Below, in pieces: positions 15,288-26,612 of a stretch of DNA of 38,270 nt. Location of the stretch: the NCBI GenBank assembly GCA_017302355.1, contig JAFLDQ010000014.1, forward strand, positions 1-38,270, written 5' to 3'. The DNA comes from Dechloromonas sp. GTDB lineage: Bacteria > Pseudomonadota > Gammaproteobacteria > Burkholderiales > Rhodocyclaceae. A program made the position numbers and the translations under genes. Each line of letters starts with the position of its first letter. The stretch's first letter is position 1. The notes under the pieces were generated by a model, which made no database searches, was not told the DNA's origin, and saw only the letters and a list, made by a program, of their open reading frames with translations.

Positions 15288-17590
15288 TCGGCTTCGCGGC
15301 GCGCCAGCACTTCGCGGCCGCCACGCGCGTCCATCGTCGACACCAACCCGGCCTTCTCCATCGCTTCGATCAGGCGCGCCGAACGGTTGTAGCCGATGCG
15401 CAGGTGGCGCTGTACGAGCGAGATCGAGGCGCGCCGGTTCTTGAGGACGACGTCGACGGCCTGGTCGTAGAGCGGATCGTTCTCGGCATCGCCGCTGTCA
15501 CCGCCGCCCTCGCCGCCTTCCTCGTCGTCGCCGGCGCCGCCGCTGAGGATGTCCTCGACATATTCCGGGGCGCCAAGCGTCTTCAGGTGTTCGACGACAC
15601 GATGCACTTCGTCATCGGAAACGAAGGCGCCATGAACGCGGGTCGGGTAACCGGTGCCCGGCGCCAGGTAGAGCATGTCGCCCTGGCCGAGGAGGGCCTC
15701 GGCGCCCATCTGGTCGAGGATGGTGCGCGAATCGATCTTGCTGGAGACCTGGAAGGAGAGGCGCGTCGGGATGTTGGCCTTGATCAGCCCGGTGATCACG
15801 TCGACGCTCGGACGCTGCGTCGCCAGCACGAGGTGGATGCCGGAAGCGCGGGCCTTCTGCGCAAGACGGGCGATCTGTTCCTCGACCTTCTTGCCGACGA
15901 CCATCATCAGGTCGGCGAGTTCGTCGATGATGACGACGATGTAGGGCAGGGTCTTCAGCGGCTCGGGGGTTTCCGGCGTCAGTGTCAGCGGATTCGGAAT
16001 GTGCTGGCCATGCTTTGCGGCTTCCCTGACCTTGTGGTTGAGGCCGGCAATGTTGCGCACGCCCATTGCCGACATCAGCTTGTAACGCTTCTCCATCTCG
16101 GTCACGCACCAGTGCAGCGCGTTGGCCGCCTGCTTCATGTCGGTGACGACCGGCGCCAGCAGGTGCGGGATGCCTTCGTAGATGGAAAGCTCCAGCATCT
16201 TCGGGTCGACCATGATCAGGCGCACGAGATCCGGTTCGGCCTTGTAGAGCATCGACAGGATCATCGCGTTGACGCCGACCGACTTGCCCGAACCGGTGGT
16301 CCCGGCGACCAGCAGGTGCGGCGTCTTGGCCAGGTCGGCAACCACCGGCTGGCCGCCGATATCCTTGCCGAGACAGACGGTCAGCGGGCTGGCCATGTCG
16401 TTGTAGGGGGAGCTGGAAATGATCTCGGAGAGCTTGACCATCTGCCGCCGGGGATTGGGCAACTCGAGCGCCATGCACGACTTGCCGGGGACCGTTTCGA
16501 CGACCCGGATCGATACCATGGCCAGCGCGCGCGCCAGGTCGCGCGCCAGATTGACGATCTGCGCACCCTTGACTCCAACCGCCGGCTCGATCTCGTAGCG
16601 GGTGATCACCGGACCGGGCATCGCCGCCAGCACCTTGACCTGGACGCCGAAGTCGGCCAGCTTGCGCTCGATCAGGCGCGAGGTATATTCGACCGTCTCG
16701 GGGCTGACCGTTTCGGTCGCCGGCGGCGCCGGGTCGAGCAGATGCAGCGGCGGCAGTTTCCCGCCGATGAACGCCTCGGGGAACAGATCCACCTGCTTCT
16801 CGCGGCTGATGCGCTTCTCGGCCTTCCGGGAAACCGGCACGTCGGGCGGCGGCGTCTCGATGATGATCGGATCGTGCAACTCGACGCGGCGCTTCTCGAC
16901 CTCGACCTCTTCCTCGCGCTGGTGGGCGACTTCGCGGCCAATGCGGCGGTCGCGCCAGGAGTCGATCAGGCCATAAAACGAGCCGGTGATGAATTCGAGC
17001 GAAGCGCCCAGCCGCTCGAACGCCCACAGCCACGACATCCCGGAAAAGATGCTCCAGCCCGCCGCCATCGCCGCCAGCAGCAGCAGCGTGGAACCGGTAT
17101 AGCCGAGCAGGTGCGCGAGCAGGCGGCTCGCTTCCACCCCCAGCAGGCCGCCCGGGGCGAGCGGCAACGCGACCTGGAGCGTGTGGAAACGCAGCGCCTC
17201 GAGCGCCGAGCTGGCGACCAGCAGCAGCAGGAAGCCGGCCAGGGCGATGTACAGGGGGCGGCGGTCGGCATGGCCGAGCGGCGAATGGAGCCGCCGGAAT
17301 CCCCACCAGATCACCACCGCGAGGAGGACGATCCACCACCAGGCGGAAATGCCGAACAGGTAAAGCAAGAGATCGGCGATCCAGGCGCCGAAATGACCGG
17401 TCGGATTGGACAGCGTCCCCGAATCCACCGCGTGCGACCAGCCCGGATCGTCCCTGTGGTAACCCCACAGCGCCATCGCGAGGAACAGGGCGACCACCGT
17501 CAGGCCCAGCCAGCGCGCCTCATTCAGGAGATTGCCGATCTTTTCGGGCAACTGGCCGGGAGTTGCCCGGTCGACAGTGCGGACGCCCAA
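15284..17590 (-). CDS. ftsK: DNA translocase FtsK
   Basis: A 768-residue septal DNA pump that clears chromosome dimers and activates XerCD at dif. Four hydrophobic segments lie within residues 27-185. A short charged linker (about 215-300) follows, then the alpha/beta motor with Walker A GTTGSGKS (430-437), Walker [13 protein letters not shown] and [12 protein letters not shown]. The gamma winged-helix domain that reads KOPS occupies about 705-768 ([20 protein letters not shown], then [16 protein letters not shown]). An acidic, glycine-rich linker ([14 protein letters not shown]) precedes gamma. The start appears to be TTG 17590, two bases after the Crp/Fnr stop, pointing to translational coupling. 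Confidence 0.97.
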   Translation of the reverse strand: MGVRTVDRATPGQLPEKIGNLLNEARWLGLTVVALFLAMALWGYHRDDPGWSHAVDSGTLSNPTGHFGAWIADLLLYLFGISAWWWIVLLAVVIWWGFRRLHSPLGHADRRPLYIALAGFLLLLVASSALEALRFHTLQVALPLAPGGLLGVEASRLLAHLLGYTGSTLLLLAAMAAGWSIFSGMSWLWAFERLGASLEFITGSFYGLIDSWRDRRIGREVAHQREEEVEVEKRRVELHDPIIIETPPPDVPVSRKAEKRISREKQVDLFPEAFIGGKLPPLHLLDPAPPATETVSPETVEYTSRLIERKLADFGVQVKVLAAMPGPVITRYEIEPAVGVKGAQIVNLARDLARALAMVSIRVVETVPGKSCMALELPNPRRQMVKLSEIISSSPYNDMASPLTVCLGKDIGGQPVVADLAKTPHLLVAGTTGSGKSVGVNAMILSMLYKAEPDLVRLIMVDPKMLELSIYEGIPHLLAPVVTDMKQAANALHWCVTEMEKRYKLMSAMGVRNIAGLNHKVREAAKHGQHIPNPLTLTPETPEPLKTLPYIVVIIDELADLMMVVGKKVEEQIARLAQKARASGIHLVLATQRPSVDVITGLIKANIPTRLSFQVSSKIDSRTILDQMGAEALLGQGDMLYLAPGTGYPTRVHGAFVSDDEVHRVVEHLKTLGAPEYVEDILSGGAGDDEEGGEGGGDSGDAENDPLYDQAVDVVLKNRRASISLVQRHLRIGYNRSARLIEAMEKAGLVSTMDARGGREVLARREAE

Positions 17591-17592
17591 GA

Positions 17593-18255
17593 TCAGGCCC
17601 CGGTAATGGTGATCACGTCATCCGCGCAGGTGATGTAGCCGCCGACCTCGAGGTCGCGCATGACCTTGCTGACCATCTCCCGCGAGGCGCCGATCATGCG
17701 CGCCATGTCCTGCTTGGATATCTTCTGCCTGACGACCCGTTTGCCGCTGGCGTCTTCGGACATGTCGAGCAGCAGCCGGGCAACGCGGCCATAGACGTCG
17801 AGCAGCGCCAGGCTCTCGATATTGCGGTCGGCTTCGCGCAGGCGGCGCACGAGGATCTGCATCAGCTTCTTCGCGACCTGGAAGTTGTCCTGCATGCAGC
17901 GCTCGAACTCGTGCTTGCCGAGAATCAGCAGTTCGCAGGGTTCGACGGCGACGACGTTGGCCGAACGCGGACTGCCGTCGATCAGGCCCATTTCGCCGAA
18001 AAATTCACCCGGACTCAGCCACGCCAGGATGATCTCCCGGCCTTCCTCGTCGAAGTTGGTCACCTTGGCCCGCCCGGTGAGGAGGACGATCAGGGTCTCG
18101 GCATCTTCGCCAGCCCGCACAACCTGCTCGCCGCGTGCGGCACGCCGGCGTATCGCCACTTTGGACAAGCGCTCGAGTTCTCTCTCATCAAGACCCGAAA
18201 AAAGGGGTATGTTGCGCAGGACCACCAGACTCAGGCCGACATTTGTGGAGGACAT
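17593..18255 (-). CDS. Crp/Fnr-family transcriptional regulator
   Basis: A 220-residue regulator with an N-terminal cyclic-nucleotide-type beta-roll (about 20-130; [20 protein letters not shown]) and a C-terminal winged helix ([20 protein letters not shown] as the recognition region). Cysteines of the FNR iron-sulphur type are absent, so it is Crp-like and not an oxygen-sensing FNR. The RSANVV segment differs from the RxS/T arrangement of cAMP-binding CRP enough to leave the ligand open. ATG 18255 has AGGGA upstream. It heads the operon with ftsK and lolA and is divergent from trxB, sharing a 128-base intergenic region. Confidence 0.92.
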   Translation of the reverse strand: MSSTNVGLSLVVLRNIPLFSGLDERELERLSKVAIRRRAARGEQVVRAGEDAETLIVLLTGRAKVTNFDEEGREIILAWLSPGEFFGEMGLIDGSPRSANVVAVEPCELLILGKHEFERCMQDNFQVAKKLMQILVRRLREADRNIESLALLDVYGRVARLLLDMSEDASGKRVVRQKISKQDMARMIGASREMVSKVMRDLEVGGYITCADDVITITGA

Positions 18256-18286
18256 AAAGCATTTCCCTTCATGGAGTTACCGCAAG

Positions 18287-18292
18287 ATTATA
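18287..18292 (-). promoter_or_regulatory. -10 box of the Crp/Fnr-ftsK-lolA operon
   Basis: A perfect TATAAT on the minus strand, 32 bases upstream of the regulator ATG. No good -35 is seen at the expected distance, which may mean activator dependence. It faces the trxB -10 box across about 58 bases. Confidence 0.5.
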
Positions 18293-18349
18293 AACTCAAT
18301 TCAAGACGCGCGAGAGAAAGGGCGAAAAATCGGTCCGGGGTTGGAGGCT

Positions 18350-18355
18350 ATAATT
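18350..18355 (+). promoter_or_regulatory. -10 box of trxB
   Basis: A perfect TATAAT, 28 bases upstream of the trxB ATG. The hexamer 17 bases upstream (AAAATC) is a poor -35. Confidence 0.5.
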
Positions 18356-18365
18356 TTGCCATTGA

Positions 18366-19340
<975 letters not shown>

Positions 19341-19356
19341 GCAGTGGGGCTCCGGC

Positions 19357-19911
19357 TTGCTCGACCCCGACGATCTCGCGGCGTTCCAGGCGGCCGTGGC
19401 CGACGCGAGGCCGCTGCCGGCATCGGGTCGCGTTCATCTCGGCGGCCCGATGCCGTCGCCGCGCCCGCTGCAGCGCCTGGCCGACGAGCAGGCGGCGTTG
19501 CGCGAGAGCCTGCACGGACCGATCACCCTGCAGGACCGGCTCGAAGGGGGTGACGAACCCAGCCATCTGCGCGGTGGCGTCGCCAGCAGCGTGCTGCGCG
19601 ACCTGCGGCGCGGGCGCTGGGCCATTCAGGACGAGATCGACCTGCATGGCCTGAACCGCGAGGAGGCGCGCAGCCAGTTGGCGACCTTCCTCGCCCAATC
19701 GCTGAAATACGGCACGCGCTGCATCCGCATCGTTCATGGCAAGGGACATGGCTCGCCCGGCAGGGAGGCCGTGCTGAAGCGCCTGGTACGCGGCTGGCTG
19801 GTGCAGAAAAATGAAATCCTGGCCTACTGCCAGGCGAAACCCCAGGACGGTGGCGAGGGCGCAGTCATCGTGCTGCTGCGCACGCAACGGAAGTCAGCCG
19901 CAGCGCGCTGA
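19357..19911 (+). CDS. Smr-domain protein (DNA mismatch repair MutS-like C-terminal domain)
   Basis: A protein of about 184 residues with a C-terminal Smr domain, a predicted nicking endonuclease or nucleic-acid-binding fold. Signatures are EIDLHGLNREEA and IRIVHGKGHGSP; the domain runs from about residue 95 to 180 and ends with VIVLL. The N-terminal region (LDPDDLAAFQAAVADARPL) matches the usual leader of stand-alone proteobacterial Smr proteins. The start is uncertain: TTG 19357 fits that leader and lies 16 bases after the trxB stop, while GTG 19225 would overlap trxB by 116 bases. Likely co-transcribed with trxB. The substrate (DNA or RNA) is not settled for this subgroup. Confidence 0.85.
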   Translation: MLDPDDLAAFQAAVADARPLPASGRVHLGGPMPSPRPLQRLADEQAALRESLHGPITLQDRLEGGDEPSHLRGGVASSVLRDLRRGRWAIQDEIDLHGLNREEARSQLATFLAQSLKYGTRCIRIVHGKGHGSPGREAVLKRLVRGWLVQKNEILAYCQAKPQDGGEGAVIVLLRTQRKSAAAR

Positions 19912-19930
19912 AGAACGGCGCCCTGCGGAA

Positions 19931-20284
19931 TCATTCCTCCTTGTTCGTGAATTGGCGTTTGAAGAGTTCAGGGTCGTCAACCCAGCCCCACGCCGTTCCC
20001 AGCGAGTCGTTCGGTGTCAGCCCGAAAGCGCTATGCACCGTAGCCAGACGAAAGATTTCGAGCGCCACCTCGTGCGGAAAACCCTGGCGTCCTGGGCGAT
20101 TGGTCACCATCAGGTCCGCCAGATAGGCATCCAGCCCGGCCTTGCCCCACAACGCGGCGACCTTGGCAAGGATGTGCGGAAACTGCTGCTCGACAAGCAC
20201 CGGGTAGATCCGGAAATCCGGCCCGAGCGCCGCCAGCAATTGCGCCTTGAGCGCGGGAATGTCGAACACTTCTTGGCTATCCAT
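19931..20284 (-). CDS. Hypothetical protein, 117 residues
   Basis: An acidic, helical soluble protein that I do not recognise. ATG 20284 has AGGAGA at good distance. It contains FPHILAKVAALWG and a C-terminal TAWGWVDDPELFKRQF. The gene lies 16 bases downstream of PII on the same strand and is likely on the same transcript. It converges on the Smr gene with 19 bases between stops. A role in nitrogen or NAD regulation could be guessed from its neighbours but nothing in the protein supports it directly. Confidence 0.75.
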   Translation of the reverse strand: MDSQEVFDIPALKAQLLAALGPDFRIYPVLVEQQFPHILAKVAALWGKAGLDAYLADLMVTNRPGRQGFPHEVALEIFRLATVHSAFGLTPNDSLGTAWGWVDDPELFKRQFTNKEE

Positions 20285-20300
20285 GACGCTGCTCTCCTGA

Positions 20301-20666
<366 letters not shown>

Positions 20667-22274
20667 TCAGAATTCGTCGCGGTAACGATTGGTAATAGGA
20701 TACCGCCAATCCTTGCCAAAGCCACGCGGCGTGATGCGAATACCGACCGGCGCCTGCCGGCGCTTGTATTCGGCAATGCGCAGCAGGCGCACGACGCGGC
20801 GCACGTCGGCCTCCGGCAAGCCGGCGGCGATGATCTCGCGCGGGCTGCGGTCTTCTTCCATGTAGGCGCGGACGATGGCGTCGAGAACCTCATAGGGCGG
20901 CAGCGAATCCTGGTCGGTCTGGTCCGGCCTGAGTTCGGCCGAGGGCGGCCGGACGATGATGTTCTCCGGGATGACCGGCGAAATCGTGTTGCGGTAGCGC
21001 GCCAGGCGATAGACCAGCGTCTTGTAGACGTCCTTGATGACCGCGAAGCCGCCGGCCATGTCGCCGTAGAGGGTGCAGTAGCCGACTGCCATTTCCGACT
21101 TGTTGCCGGTCGTCAGCACCAGCGCGCCGGTCTTGTTGGAGAGCGCCATCAGGAGGTTGCCGCGGATGCGCGCCTGAATGTTCTCTTCGGTGGTGTCGGC
21201 GGGCGACCCGGCGAACAGCGGGTCGAGCATCGCCGCATAGGTAGCCATGGCCGGCGCGATCGGCACCTCGTCGTAACGCACGCCAAGCGTGGCGATCATC
21301 GCCCGCGAATCGTCGAGGCTCATCCGCGCGGTATACGGCGACGGCATCATGACCGCCCGCACCTTGTCGGCGCCCAGCGCGTCGACCGCGACACACAACG
21401 TGAGCGCCGAGTCGATGCCCCCCGACAGGCCGATGAGCGTTCCCCTGAAACCGCTCTTGCCGATGTAGTCGCGGACGCCGAGGACCAGCGCGCGGTAGGC
21501 CTCGCCCTCGACCGACAACTCCTCCGCCATGTCGCCGGAGCGCAGACGCCCCGCGTCGTAATCGACGATGCCCAGCGCTTCCTCGAACTGCGGCAGGCGC
21601 ATCCGGCAGTCGCCTTCGGCGTCGAGGGCGAACGAGGCGCCGTCGAAGACCAGTTCGTCCTGGCCGCCGACCAGGTTGACGTAGATGGCGGGGATGCCGG
21701 CGCCGGCAATGCGCTCGCGCAGCACCTCGACGCGCTGTTGATGTTTTTCCAGATGACAGGGCGAGGCGTTGAGGACCACGAGCAGTTCGGCGCCGCCGGC
21801 ACGCGCACGTTCCGCCGCGCCCTCCTCCCAGATGTCGGCGCAGATGTTGATGCCGCAGCGCACACCGCCCAGGGTCACGACGCAGACTGCGTCGCCGGCA
21901 TCGAAATAGCGTTTCTCGTCGAAAACATCGTAGTTGGGCAGGCGGATCTTGCGGTAGACGGCGATTTTCCGGCCATTTTCGATGACCGTGGCGGCATTGT
22001 AGCGTCGCCCCCCGGTCTCCTCCGGATGACCGACGATGAGGGCGATGCCGGCGACGCGGCTGGCCAGATCGTCCAGCGCGCCCCGGCAGGCCCGGTAGAA
22101 ATCCGGGCGCAGCAGGAGGTCTTCCGGCGGATAGCCGCACAACGCCAGCTCGGGCGTGACCAGAACCTGCGCCCCCCGCGTCCTGGCCGCGGCGGCGCAT
22201 TCGACGATGCGCCCGGCGTTGCCGGTCAGGTCACCGACGGTGGCGTTGAACTGGGCAACGGCGATGCGCAGCAT
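20667..22274 (-). CDS. nadE: Glutamine-dependent NAD+ synthetase
   Basis: A 535-residue two-domain enzyme that amidates deamido-NAD to NAD+ using glutamine. The N-terminal nitrilase-type glutaminase (about 1-260) shows the E42-K109-C145 triad (TPELALCGY, YRKIRLPNY, GINICADIW). The C-terminal ammonia-dependent synthetase has the ATP-pyrophosphatase loop SGGIDSA (284-290) and TTGNKSEMAVGYCTLYGDMA. Full length. It follows ppa by six bases and precedes glnB, so pyrophosphate removal, NAD synthesis and nitrogen sensing are on one transcript. Confidence 0.97.
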   Translation of the reverse strand: MLRIAVAQFNATVGDLTGNAGRIVECAAAARTRGAQVLVTPELALCGYPPEDLLLRPDFYRACRGALDDLASRVAGIALIVGHPEETGGRRYNAATVIENGRKIAVYRKIRLPNYDVFDEKRYFDAGDAVCVVTLGGVRCGINICADIWEEGAAERARAGGAELLVVLNASPCHLEKHQQRVEVLRERIAGAGIPAIYVNLVGGQDELVFDGASFALDAEGDCRMRLPQFEEALGIVDYDAGRLRSGDMAEELSVEGEAYRALVLGVRDYIGKSGFRGTLIGLSGGIDSALTLCVAVDALGADKVRAVMMPSPYTARMSLDDSRAMIATLGVRYDEVPIAPAMATYAAMLDPLFAGSPADTTEENIQARIRGNLLMALSNKTGALVLTTGNKSEMAVGYCTLYGDMAGGFAVIKDVYKTLVYRLARYRNTISPVIPENIIVRPPSAELRPDQTDQDSLPPYEVLDAIVRAYMEEDRSPREIIAAGLPEADVRRVVRLLRIAEYKRRQAPVGIRITPRGFGKDWRYPITNRYRDEF

Positions 22275-22280
22275 CGGGAC

Positions 22281-22829
22281 TCAGAAGTTGGGCTTTTCTT
22301 TCGCCGAATTGTAGGCTGCCACGCCATCGACGACTTCCTTCTTGGCCTCTTCGGGACCGCGCCACCCGACGACGTTGACGAACTTGCCCGGCTCGAGATC
22401 CTTGTAGTGCGCGAAGAAGTGGGCAATCTGGTCGAGCAGCAGGTTGGGCATGTCGGCGTGACTCATGACATTGCGGTACATCGGCGTCAGCTTGTCGACC
22501 GGCACCGCCAGCAGTTTTGCATCGTCGCCCGCCTCGTCGGTCATCGCCAGCACGCCGATCGGGCGGCAGCGGACGACGACGCCCGGGGGCAGCGGGAACG
22601 GGCTGACGACCAGCACATCAACAGGGTCGCCGTCGCCGGCGATGGTGTGCGGGATATAGCCGTAGTTGCAGGGGTAGTGCATCGACGTAGACATGAAGCG
22701 ATCGACGAAAATCGCCCCGCTCTCCTTGTCGACCTCGTACTTTACCGGCTCCGAATGCGCCGTGATCTCGATGATGACGTTGATGTCGTTGGGAAGGGAC
22801 TTGCCGGAAGGAACGTTGTTGAGGGCCAT
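22281..22829 (-). CDS. ppa: Inorganic pyrophosphatase (family I)
   Basis: A 182-residue Mg-dependent cytosolic pyrophosphatase that pulls biosynthetic reactions forward. The signature DGDPVDVLV is at residues 66-74, with YPCNYGYIP just before it and the later motif [12 protein letters not shown]. Length is typical. A good promoter candidate lies at 22865-22892. It leads the ppa-nadE-glnB-unknown operon, and nadE itself releases pyrophosphate. Confidence 0.97.
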   Translation of the reverse strand: MALNNVPSGKSLPNDINVIIEITAHSEPVKYEVDKESGAIFVDRFMSTSMHYPCNYGYIPHTIAGDGDPVDVLVVSPFPLPPGVVVRCRPIGVLAMTDEAGDDAKLLAVPVDKLTPMYRNVMSHADMPNLLLDQIAHFFAHYKDLEPGKFVNVVGWRGPEEAKKEVVDGVAAYNSAKEKPNF

Positions 22830-22864
22830 CGGTATCTCTCTGCGATCGGGTTTCGGAGCTTGTC

Positions 22865-22892
22865 ATTATAACGCCGCGCCGGATACAGTCAG
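22865..22892 (-). promoter_or_regulatory. Candidate sigma-70 promoter of ppa operon
   Basis: CTGACT (22887-22892) and TATAAT (22865-22870) on the minus strand with a 16-base spacer. The -10 lies about 36 bases from the ppa ATG. The -35 overlaps the 3' end of the exonuclease gene. Confidence 0.55.
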
Positions 22893-23674
22893 CGCCACGC
22901 GGCGAGAAACTCCTGCCAGTGCGGCGCGCCGATCCGGGCGAGTTGCGCCTTGACGAATCCGGCCTCGGCGATCTCTTCTGCCGCCGTCAGCTCGCCGCGC
23001 ATCCGGCGAAAGCGGTTGTAGACCAGGTAGGTATTGATGACGTCGGTCTCGCAGTAGTCGCGAATCTCGGCGGCCTTGCCGGCCTGCCAGGCTTCCCAGA
23101 CCTTGCCGCCAGCCATGCCGAGCTTGCCGGGAAAGCCGTAGAGCCTGGCGAGTTCGTCGAGCGGCGCGTTGGCGCGGGCGTTGTAGAGCGCCAGCAGGTC
23201 CATCAGGTCGAGATGGCGGGTGTGATAGCGGCTGATGTAGTTGTTCCACTTGAAATCGCGGGAGTCGGCATAATCGCCGTCGCCGAGATCCCAGTAGCGC
23301 GGCGCCGCGATACCGTGCAGCATCCCGCGGTAATGCAGGACCGGCAGGTCGAAGCCGCCGCCGTTCCACGAGACGATCTGCGGCGTGAATTTCTCGATGC
23401 CGTCAAAGAAGCGCTGGATGATGGCGGCTTCGCCGAGGTCGGGTTCGGACAGCGACCAGACCTTGAGCCCGTCGCCGGTGCGCAGCACGCAGGAAATGGC
23501 GACGACCCGCTGCAGATGCAACGGCAGGAAATCGCTGCCCGTCCTGGCGCGGCGCTGCTGGAAGGCCAGTTCGGCGACCTCGTGGTCGGAAAGTTCGCCG
23601 GGCAGATCGTTGAGCTTGCGCAGGCCGGCGACATCGGGAATGGTCTCGATGTCGAAGACGAGCACCGGCTTCAT
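22889..23674 (-). CDS. Predicted 3'-5' exonuclease, PolB-like DEDD family
   Basis: A 261-residue DEDDy-type exonuclease resembling the proofreading domain of family B polymerases (Pfam PF10108 type). Exo I is VFDIETIPD with D8 and E10; Exo II is IVSWNGGGFDLPVL; Exo III is YCETDVINTYLVY (Y-x3-D). No polymerase domain is attached. The ATG overlaps the cysM stop as ATGA (23671-23674), so it is coupled. The role is unknown; the stand-alone family is widespread in proteobacteria. Confidence 0.9.
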   Translation of the reverse strand: MKPVLVFDIETIPDVAGLRKLNDLPGELSDHEVAELAFQQRRARTGSDFLPLHLQRVVAISCVLRTGDGLKVWSLSEPDLGEAAIIQRFFDGIEKFTPQIVSWNGGGFDLPVLHYRGMLHGIAAPRYWDLGDGDYADSRDFKWNNYISRYHTRHLDLMDLLALYNARANAPLDELARLYGFPGKLGMAGGKVWEAWQAGKAAEIRDYCETDVINTYLVYNRFRRMRGELTAAEEIAEAGFVKAQLARIGAPHWQEFLAAWR

Positions 23675-24570
23675 GCCGGGAAGACGCCGGTGGACAGGTA
23701 ACGGTCGCCGCGATCACAGATGATGCTGACGATGATCGCGTTGTCGAGTTGCTGCGCGAGGCGGAGCGCGACGGCGACGCCACCGCCGGAGGAGATGCCG
23801 GCGAAGATGCCCTCCTCCATTGCCAGCCGCCGTGTCATCGCCTCGGCATCGGCCTGGCTGACGTATTCGATGCGGTCGACGCGGGTCTTGTCGTAGATTT
23901 TCGGCAGATAGGCTTCCGGCCATTTGCGGATGCCGGGAATCTGGCTGCCGTCTTCCGGCTGGCAGCCGACGATCTCGATCGCCGGATTCTGCGCCTTGAG
24001 GAAGGCCGAAGCCCCCATGATCGTGCCGGTGGTGCCCATGCTGGAAACGAGGTGGGTGATCCTGCCGTCGGTATCGCGCCAGATTTCCGGGCCGGTGCCT
24101 GCGAAGTGCGCCAGCGGATTGTCCGGGTTGGCGAACTGGTCGAGGATGATGCCCTTGCCTTCGTCGCGCATGCGGTCGGCAACGTCGCGCGCCAGTTCCA
24201 TGCCGCCGTCCTTGGGCGTCAGCACCAGTTCGGCGCCGAAGGCGCGCATCGTCTGGCGGCGCTCGATGCTCTGGTTCTCGGGCATGACGAGAATCATCCG
24301 GTAGCCCTTCATCGCCGCCGCCATCGCCAGCGCAATGCCGGTATTGCCGGAAGTCGCCTCGATCAGCGTGTCGCCCGGCCGGATGTCGCCGCGCCCCTCG
24401 GCATGGACGATCATCGACAGCGCCGGGCGATCCTTGACCGAACCCGCCGGGTTGTTGCCCTCGAGCTTGGCGAGGATGACATTGCCGCGCTTTTCGTTGT
24501 CGGCGCCGGGGATGCGCAGCAGCCGCACCAGCGGCGTGTTTCCGACAAAGTCCTGCAGGGTTCTATACAT
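23671..24570 (-). CDS. cysM: Cysteine synthase B
   Basis: A 299-residue PLP enzyme making cysteine (or S-sulfocysteine from thiosulfate) from O-acetylserine. The PLP lysine is in [11 protein letters not shown], the phosphate loop is SGNTG in [11 protein letters not shown], and the substrate loop is FAGTGPEIW. CysM is favoured over CysK by length, by the [15 protein letters not shown] segment and by location after hldD, which is common for betaproteobacterial cysM. Overlaps hldD by eight bases and the exonuclease gene by four. Confidence 0.95.
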   Translation of the reverse strand: MYRTLQDFVGNTPLVRLLRIPGADNEKRGNVILAKLEGNNPAGSVKDRPALSMIVHAEGRGDIRPGDTLIEATSGNTGIALAMAAAMKGYRMILVMPENQSIERRQTMRAFGAELVLTPKDGGMELARDVADRMRDEGKGIILDQFANPDNPLAHFAGTGPEIWRDTDGRITHLVSSMGTTGTIMGASAFLKAQNPAIEIVGCQPEDGSQIPGIRKWPEAYLPKIYDKTRVDRIEYVSQADAEAMTRRLAMEEGIFAGISSGGGVAVALRLAQQLDNAIIVSIICDRGDRYLSTGVFPA

Positions 24571-25561
24571 TCCGCAGGAGCCACTCGATGTACTGGGCGA
24601 CCCCCTCCTCGACGGTGGCCATCGGCGCCTCGTAGCCGGCTGCGCGCAGACGGGTCAGGTCGGCCTGTGTGAATGCCTGGTACTTGCCCTTCAAGGCCTC
24701 GGGAAAGGCGACATATTCGAGCAAGTCCTGTGCCCGCAATTCTTCCAGCGTCAGCGGCGCCTCGTTTTTTGCCCTCCTGCAGCCGTTGACCGCGGCAACC
24801 GCGACATCGTTGAAACTCTGCGCCCGGCCGGAGCCGAGGTTGAAGATGCCGCACTTCTCCGGATGGTCGAGGAAGAACAGATTGACCGTGGCGACATCGC
24901 CGACAAAGACGAAATCGCGCATCTGGCCACCATTCTCGTAACCGTGCGAGCCTTCGAACAGCTTGACCCTGCCGTCGGCGCGGAACTGGTTGAAGTGGTG
25001 GAAGGCGACCGAGGCCATGCGCCCCTTGTGCGTCTCGCGCGGACCGTACACGTTGAAATAGCGGAAGCCGGCGATCTGCGACGACGGATTCCTGGCCAGA
25101 CGCTGGCGGACGACCTGGTCGAAGAGGAACTTGGAGTAGCCATAGACGTTGAGCGGCCCCTCGCACTCGCGCTCCTCCCTGAACGCGCCGCTGCCGCCGT
25201 AGGTCGCCGCGCTCGATGCATAGAGAAACTGCACGTCCTGATCCTCACACCAGTCGAGCAGGATCATCGAGTAGCGGTAGTTGTTCTCCATCATGTAGTG
25301 GCCGTCGCTCTCCATCGTGTCCGAGCAGGCCCCCTCGTGGAAGATGGCGTCGATCTCGCCGTCGTAGTGCCCGGCCTGGATGCGCGCGATGAAGTCGTGC
25401 TTGTCGACGTAATCGGCAAGGTCGCAGTCGATCAGGTTCCTGAACTTGTCGGCCCTGGTCAGGTTGTCGACGGCGATGATCCGGGTCTCCCCGCGCTCGT
25501 TGAGCGCCTTGACGATGTTCGAGCCGATGAAGCCGGCCGCTCCGGTGACGACGATGTACAT
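24563..25561 (-). CDS. hldD: ADP-L-glycero-D-manno-heptose 6-epimerase
   Basis: A 332-residue SDR epimerase that makes the L,D-heptose donor for LPS inner core. The NAD motif [10 protein letters not shown] is at residues 6-15, SSAATYGG supplies the Ser/Thr, and the catalytic YGYSK motif follows. [11 protein letters not shown] is the family signature. Lies 9 bases after the kinase gene and overlaps cysM. With hldE1 it forms the heptose pathway block. Confidence 0.97.
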   Translation of the reverse strand: MYIVVTGAAGFIGSNIVKALNERGETRIIAVDNLTRADKFRNLIDCDLADYVDKHDFIARIQAGHYDGEIDAIFHEGACSDTMESDGHYMMENNYRYSMILLDWCEDQDVQFLYASSAATYGGSGAFREERECEGPLNVYGYSKFLFDQVVRQRLARNPSSQIAGFRYFNVYGPRETHKGRMASVAFHHFNQFRADGRVKLFEGSHGYENGGQMRDFVFVGDVATVNLFFLDHPEKCGIFNLGSGRAQSFNDVAVAAVNGCRRAKNEAPLTLEELRAQDLLEYVAFPEALKGKYQAFTQADLTRLRAAGYEAPMATVEEGVAQYIEWLLRNV

Positions 25562-25570
25562 GGTTCTTCC

Positions 25571-26497
25571 TTACAATGCGGACGCGAGTTCCGCGCGGGT
25601 GACGACGGCGGTGCCCAGCTTGCCGACGACGATGCCGGCCGCGACATTGGCGACGCGAATGGCCTCGGCCCAGTCGGCCCCGGCGGCCAGCATGACGGCC
25701 AGCGTGGCGATGACGGTGTCGCCGGCGCCGGAAACGTCGAACACCTCGCGCGCCTGCGCGGGCTGATGGTGGGTTTCCTGATCGGCAAACAACGTCATGC
25801 CCTCTTCGCTGCGCGTCACCAGCAACGCTTCGAGCCCGAGTTCGCCGCGCAACTTCTGCGCCTTGGCGGCGAATTCGGCTTCGGACGACCAGCGACCGAC
25901 GACTTCGCGCAGTTCCGAGCGATTCGGCGTAATCACCGTCGCGCCGGCGTACCTGGCGTAGTCGTCCCCCTTCGGGTCGACCAGCACCGGCTTGTCGTGG
26001 CCGCGGGCGACGGCGATCATTTCGGCGATGTGGGCCAGGCCCCCCTTGCCGTAGTCCGAGAGGATGACGACATCGGCCCGCGCCACGCGCTGCTCGAAGT
26101 CGGCCAGCTTGGCCTGGAGGATCTCGTGCGATGGCGCCGTCTCGAAGTCGATGCGCAGCAGTTGCTGCTGGCGACCGATGACGCGCAGCTTGACCGTGGT
26201 GTCGATGTCGCGGTCGACATGCAATGCGGCATCGATTTGCTCGTCCTCGAGGAGCCGGGCCAGCGAGCGGCCCGCCTCGTCGTCGCCAACCACCGAGAGC
26301 AGTCCGGTGAAGGCGCCGAGCGACGCCGCGTTGCGCGCGACGTTGGCGGCGCCTCCCAGGCGCTCCTCCATGCGCTGGACCCGGACCACGGGCACCGGCG
26401 CTTCCGGGGAGATCCGGCTGACCTCACCGAACCAGTAGCGGTCGAGCATGACATCGCCGACCACCAGCAGGCGAACGTTGCCGACCTCGTCGAGCAT
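25571..26497 (-). CDS. rfaE1: D-glycero-beta-D-manno-heptose-7-phosphate kinase (RfaE domain I)
   Basis: A 308-residue PfkB-type kinase that adds the 1-phosphate in ADP-heptose synthesis. Signatures: LLVVGDVMLDRYWFG at the N-terminus, LGGAANVARN, and the anion-hole/catalytic motif DVSGAGDTVIA. It has only the kinase half; the adenylyltransferase (domain II of HldE) must be encoded elsewhere, as is usual in betaproteobacteria. ATG 26497 is chosen; the frame can extend to TTG 26506. It lies 115 bases after lapB. Confidence 0.95.
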   Translation of the reverse strand: MLDEVGNVRLLVVGDVMLDRYWFGEVSRISPEAPVPVVRVQRMEERLGGAANVARNAASLGAFTGLLSVVGDDEAGRSLARLLEDEQIDAALHVDRDIDTTVKLRVIGRQQQLLRIDFETAPSHEILQAKLADFEQRVARADVVILSDYGKGGLAHIAEMIAVARGHDKPVLVDPKGDDYARYAGATVITPNRSELREVVGRWSSEAEFAAKAQKLRGELGLEALLVTRSEEGMTLFADQETHHQPAQAREVFDVSGAGDTVIATLAVMLAAGADWAEAIRVANVAAGIVVGKLGTAVVTRAELASAL

Positions 26498-26612
26498 GCG
26501 TCTCAATGTCCGGCGATCCGGCGAGCGCTGCCGCCGGAACGGGCCGAATCCGGGTCTGGAGGGTTGCCGCCGCCGGCAACCGATGGGTTCCCTTTCTTCA
26601 TGTACGCTCTTC

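Noticed and set aside
15404..17638. Very long open frame (over 700 codons) on the plus strand opposite ftsK
   Set aside because: The peptide is rich in R, D, G, Q with no domains; it is the mirror of a high-GC gene with intact FtsK motifs.
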